A stretch of 64,000 bases of DNA. Origin: Sphingomonas gei (GTDB taxonomy: Bacteria; Pseudomonadota; Alphaproteobacteria; Sphingomonadales; Sphingomonadaceae). The notes under the pieces were generated by a model. The model was not told where the DNA came from. It saw nothing but the letters and a program-made list of their open reading frames with translations, and did not search any database. Location of the stretch: contig NZ_SRXT01000004.1 of assembly GCF_004792685.1 (NCBI RefSeq), positions 1-64,000 on the forward strand. The letters are read 5' to 3'. How positions within the stretch are numbered: the first letter of the stretch is position 1; every line of letters begins with the position of its first letter. This document shows, in pieces, positions 63,127 to 64,000 of this stretch. A program made the translations under genes and the position numbers.

Positions 63127-63927
63127 ATGACCGAATATCTCGTCGCGATCCTGCTCGGCATCGTCGAAGGCGTCACCGAGTTCCTCCCGGTATCGTCGAC
63201 CGGGCATCTGATCCTCGCCAGCGAGCTGATGGGCTATGATGCCGCGCAATGGGCGGTGTTCAACATCGCGATTCAGCCCGGCGCGATCTTGGCCATCGTC
63301 GTACTCTATTGGCGGACTTTCCTGGCGGTGTTCAAAGGCCTGCTGCGCTGGGAGCAGGCGTCGATCGCGTTCGTACGCAATCTGCTGATCGCTTTCATCC
63401 CCGCCGTGATCCTCGGGCTCGCCTTTGGCGACCAGATCGACGCTTTGCTCGAAAATGCCGTGGTCGTCGCCTGGGCGCTGATCGTCGGCGGTGTCGCGAT
63501 CCTCGTCGTCGAGCGATTCGCGCGGACCGAGAATGTGCTGGGAATTTCAGGGGTTTCGACCGCCCAGTCGATCAAGATCGGGCTGGTCCAGTGCCTCGCG
63601 ATGGTTCCCGGCGTGAGCCGGTCGGGCGCGACGATCATGGGGGCGATGGCGCTGGGCGTGGATCGCCGCACCGCCGCCGATTTCAGCTTCTTCCTAGCGC
63701 TGCCGACGCTGACCGGGGCGACGGTGTTGCAGCTCTACAAGCATCGCGACGCGATCACCGCCGATGGGATGGGGCTGATCGCAGTGGGATTCGTCGTGAG
63801 CTTCGTCGTTGCGCTGGCGGTGGTGAAGGCATTCCTGGCGATCGTGACGCGCCACGGTTTCGCGCCGTTCGCCTGGTACCGGATCGTCGCGGGTGCATCC
63901 GCTTTAGTCTGGCTCGGAATGCGATAA
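63127..63927 (+). CDS. uppP: Undecaprenyl-diphosphatase UppP/BacA
   Basis: This 266-residue polytopic membrane protein dephosphorylates undecaprenyl pyrophosphate, recycling the lipid carrier for peptidoglycan and other surface polymers. The two active-site segments are clear: VEGVTEFLPVSSTGHLIL near the N-terminus, with catalytic Glu residues and Ser, and PGVSRSGATIMGAMALG with catalytic Arg in the middle. About seven to eight hydrophobic helices follow the family's pattern. Length is normal. A GAGAGGC ribosome binding site precedes the ATG. It probably shares a transcript with the upstream NDUFA9-like gene. Nothing can be supported after the stop, up to the window's end. Confidence 0.97.
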   Translation: MTEYLVAILLGIVEGVTEFLPVSSTGHLILASELMGYDAAQWAVFNIAIQPGAILAIVVLYWRTFLAVFKGLLRWEQASIAFVRNLLIAFIPAVILGLAFGDQIDALLENAVVVAWALIVGGVAILVVERFARTENVLGISGVSTAQSIKIGLVQCLAMVPGVSRSGATIMGAMALGVDRRTAADFSFFLALPTLTGATVLQLYKHRDAITADGMGLIAVGFVVSFVVALAVVKAFLAIVTRHGFAPFAWYRIVAGASALVWLGMR

Positions 63928-64000
63928 GTCCGAAACGGCCCTAAAACGACTGAATTACATAGACGGGAGTGGGCCCAGCGCAAGAAAGCGCATAAATAGG

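Overview
The window looks like chromosomal DNA of a GC-rich alphaproteobacterium of the Sphingomonas type. It carries two sphingomonad-style TonB-dependent receptors, many secreted hydrolases, a NDUFA9-like reductase next to uppP, and long GC-rich reading frames. A 29.4-kb integrated mobilizable island fills most of the right half.

Positions 1-13.2 kb hold an aldo/keto reductase and then a run of minus-strand genes: a TonB-dependent receptor, a CocE/S15-type hydrolase, a small secreted protein, two serine hydrolases of the beta-lactamase/D-aminopeptidase fold, a DUF1611 (DgcN-type) protein and a Tat-exported M19 dipeptidase. A second TonB receptor (13.2-16.1 kb) is transcribed divergently from the dipeptidase, and two copies of one operator-like sequence lie between them. 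The gene set suggests uptake and breakdown of peptides, possibly containing D-amino acids. Next come a DUF1080 protein and a Tat-exported Gfo/Idh/MocA oxidoreductase that overlap by ATGA (oxidised-sugar metabolism). They are followed by a winged-helix regulator and a 2,537-residue autotransporter with strongly repeated passenger DNA.

Positions 28.5-32.5 kb are accessory and decaying: an AT-rich lipoprotein gene, a nuclease toxin and its YezG-like immunity gene broken by several frameshifts, a small secreted protein, and an operator-like palindrome with no regulator beside it.

Positions 32,495-61,900 are the island. It is bounded by a 19-bp direct repeat of the 3' end of a tRNA-Leu(CAG) gene, with a tyrosine integrase at the tRNA end. 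A 12-bp sequence (GGAAATACCAAC) occurs just inside both ends and is a good candidate for an integrase arm site. The left part is defence cargo: a DUF4258/XRE pair; an operon of a nucleoside-phosphorylase-fold protein, a NACHT-like NTPase and a dCMP-deaminase-like protein; and a second operon with a DUF5677 protein, a small overlapping ORF, a DNA cytosine-5 methyltransferase, a P-loop ATPase, an unknown protein, an 1,823-residue protein with a PD-(D/E)xK motif and a HerA/FtsK-type ATPase, and a Vsr endonuclease. The three genes after the methyltransferase recall DptF-DptG-DptH by order, size and motifs. No phosphorothioation (dnd) genes are present, so a 5-methylcytosine-linked relative is the most exciting candidate system here. 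The right part is the mobilization backbone: a MOBQ/Ti-type TraA relaxase-helicase, oriT with an IncQ/Ti-like nic sequence, TraC- and TraD-like proteins, ArdC, a sigma-like protein and an AlpA-type regulator. It also carries extra cargo, namely an MNT-HEPN fusion and a divergent pair that includes a PD-(D/E)xK nuclease-like protein. No mating-pore genes are seen, so the element looks mobilizable but not self-transmissible.

Positions 62.1-64 kb return to core chromosome with the NDUFA9-like reductase and uppP.
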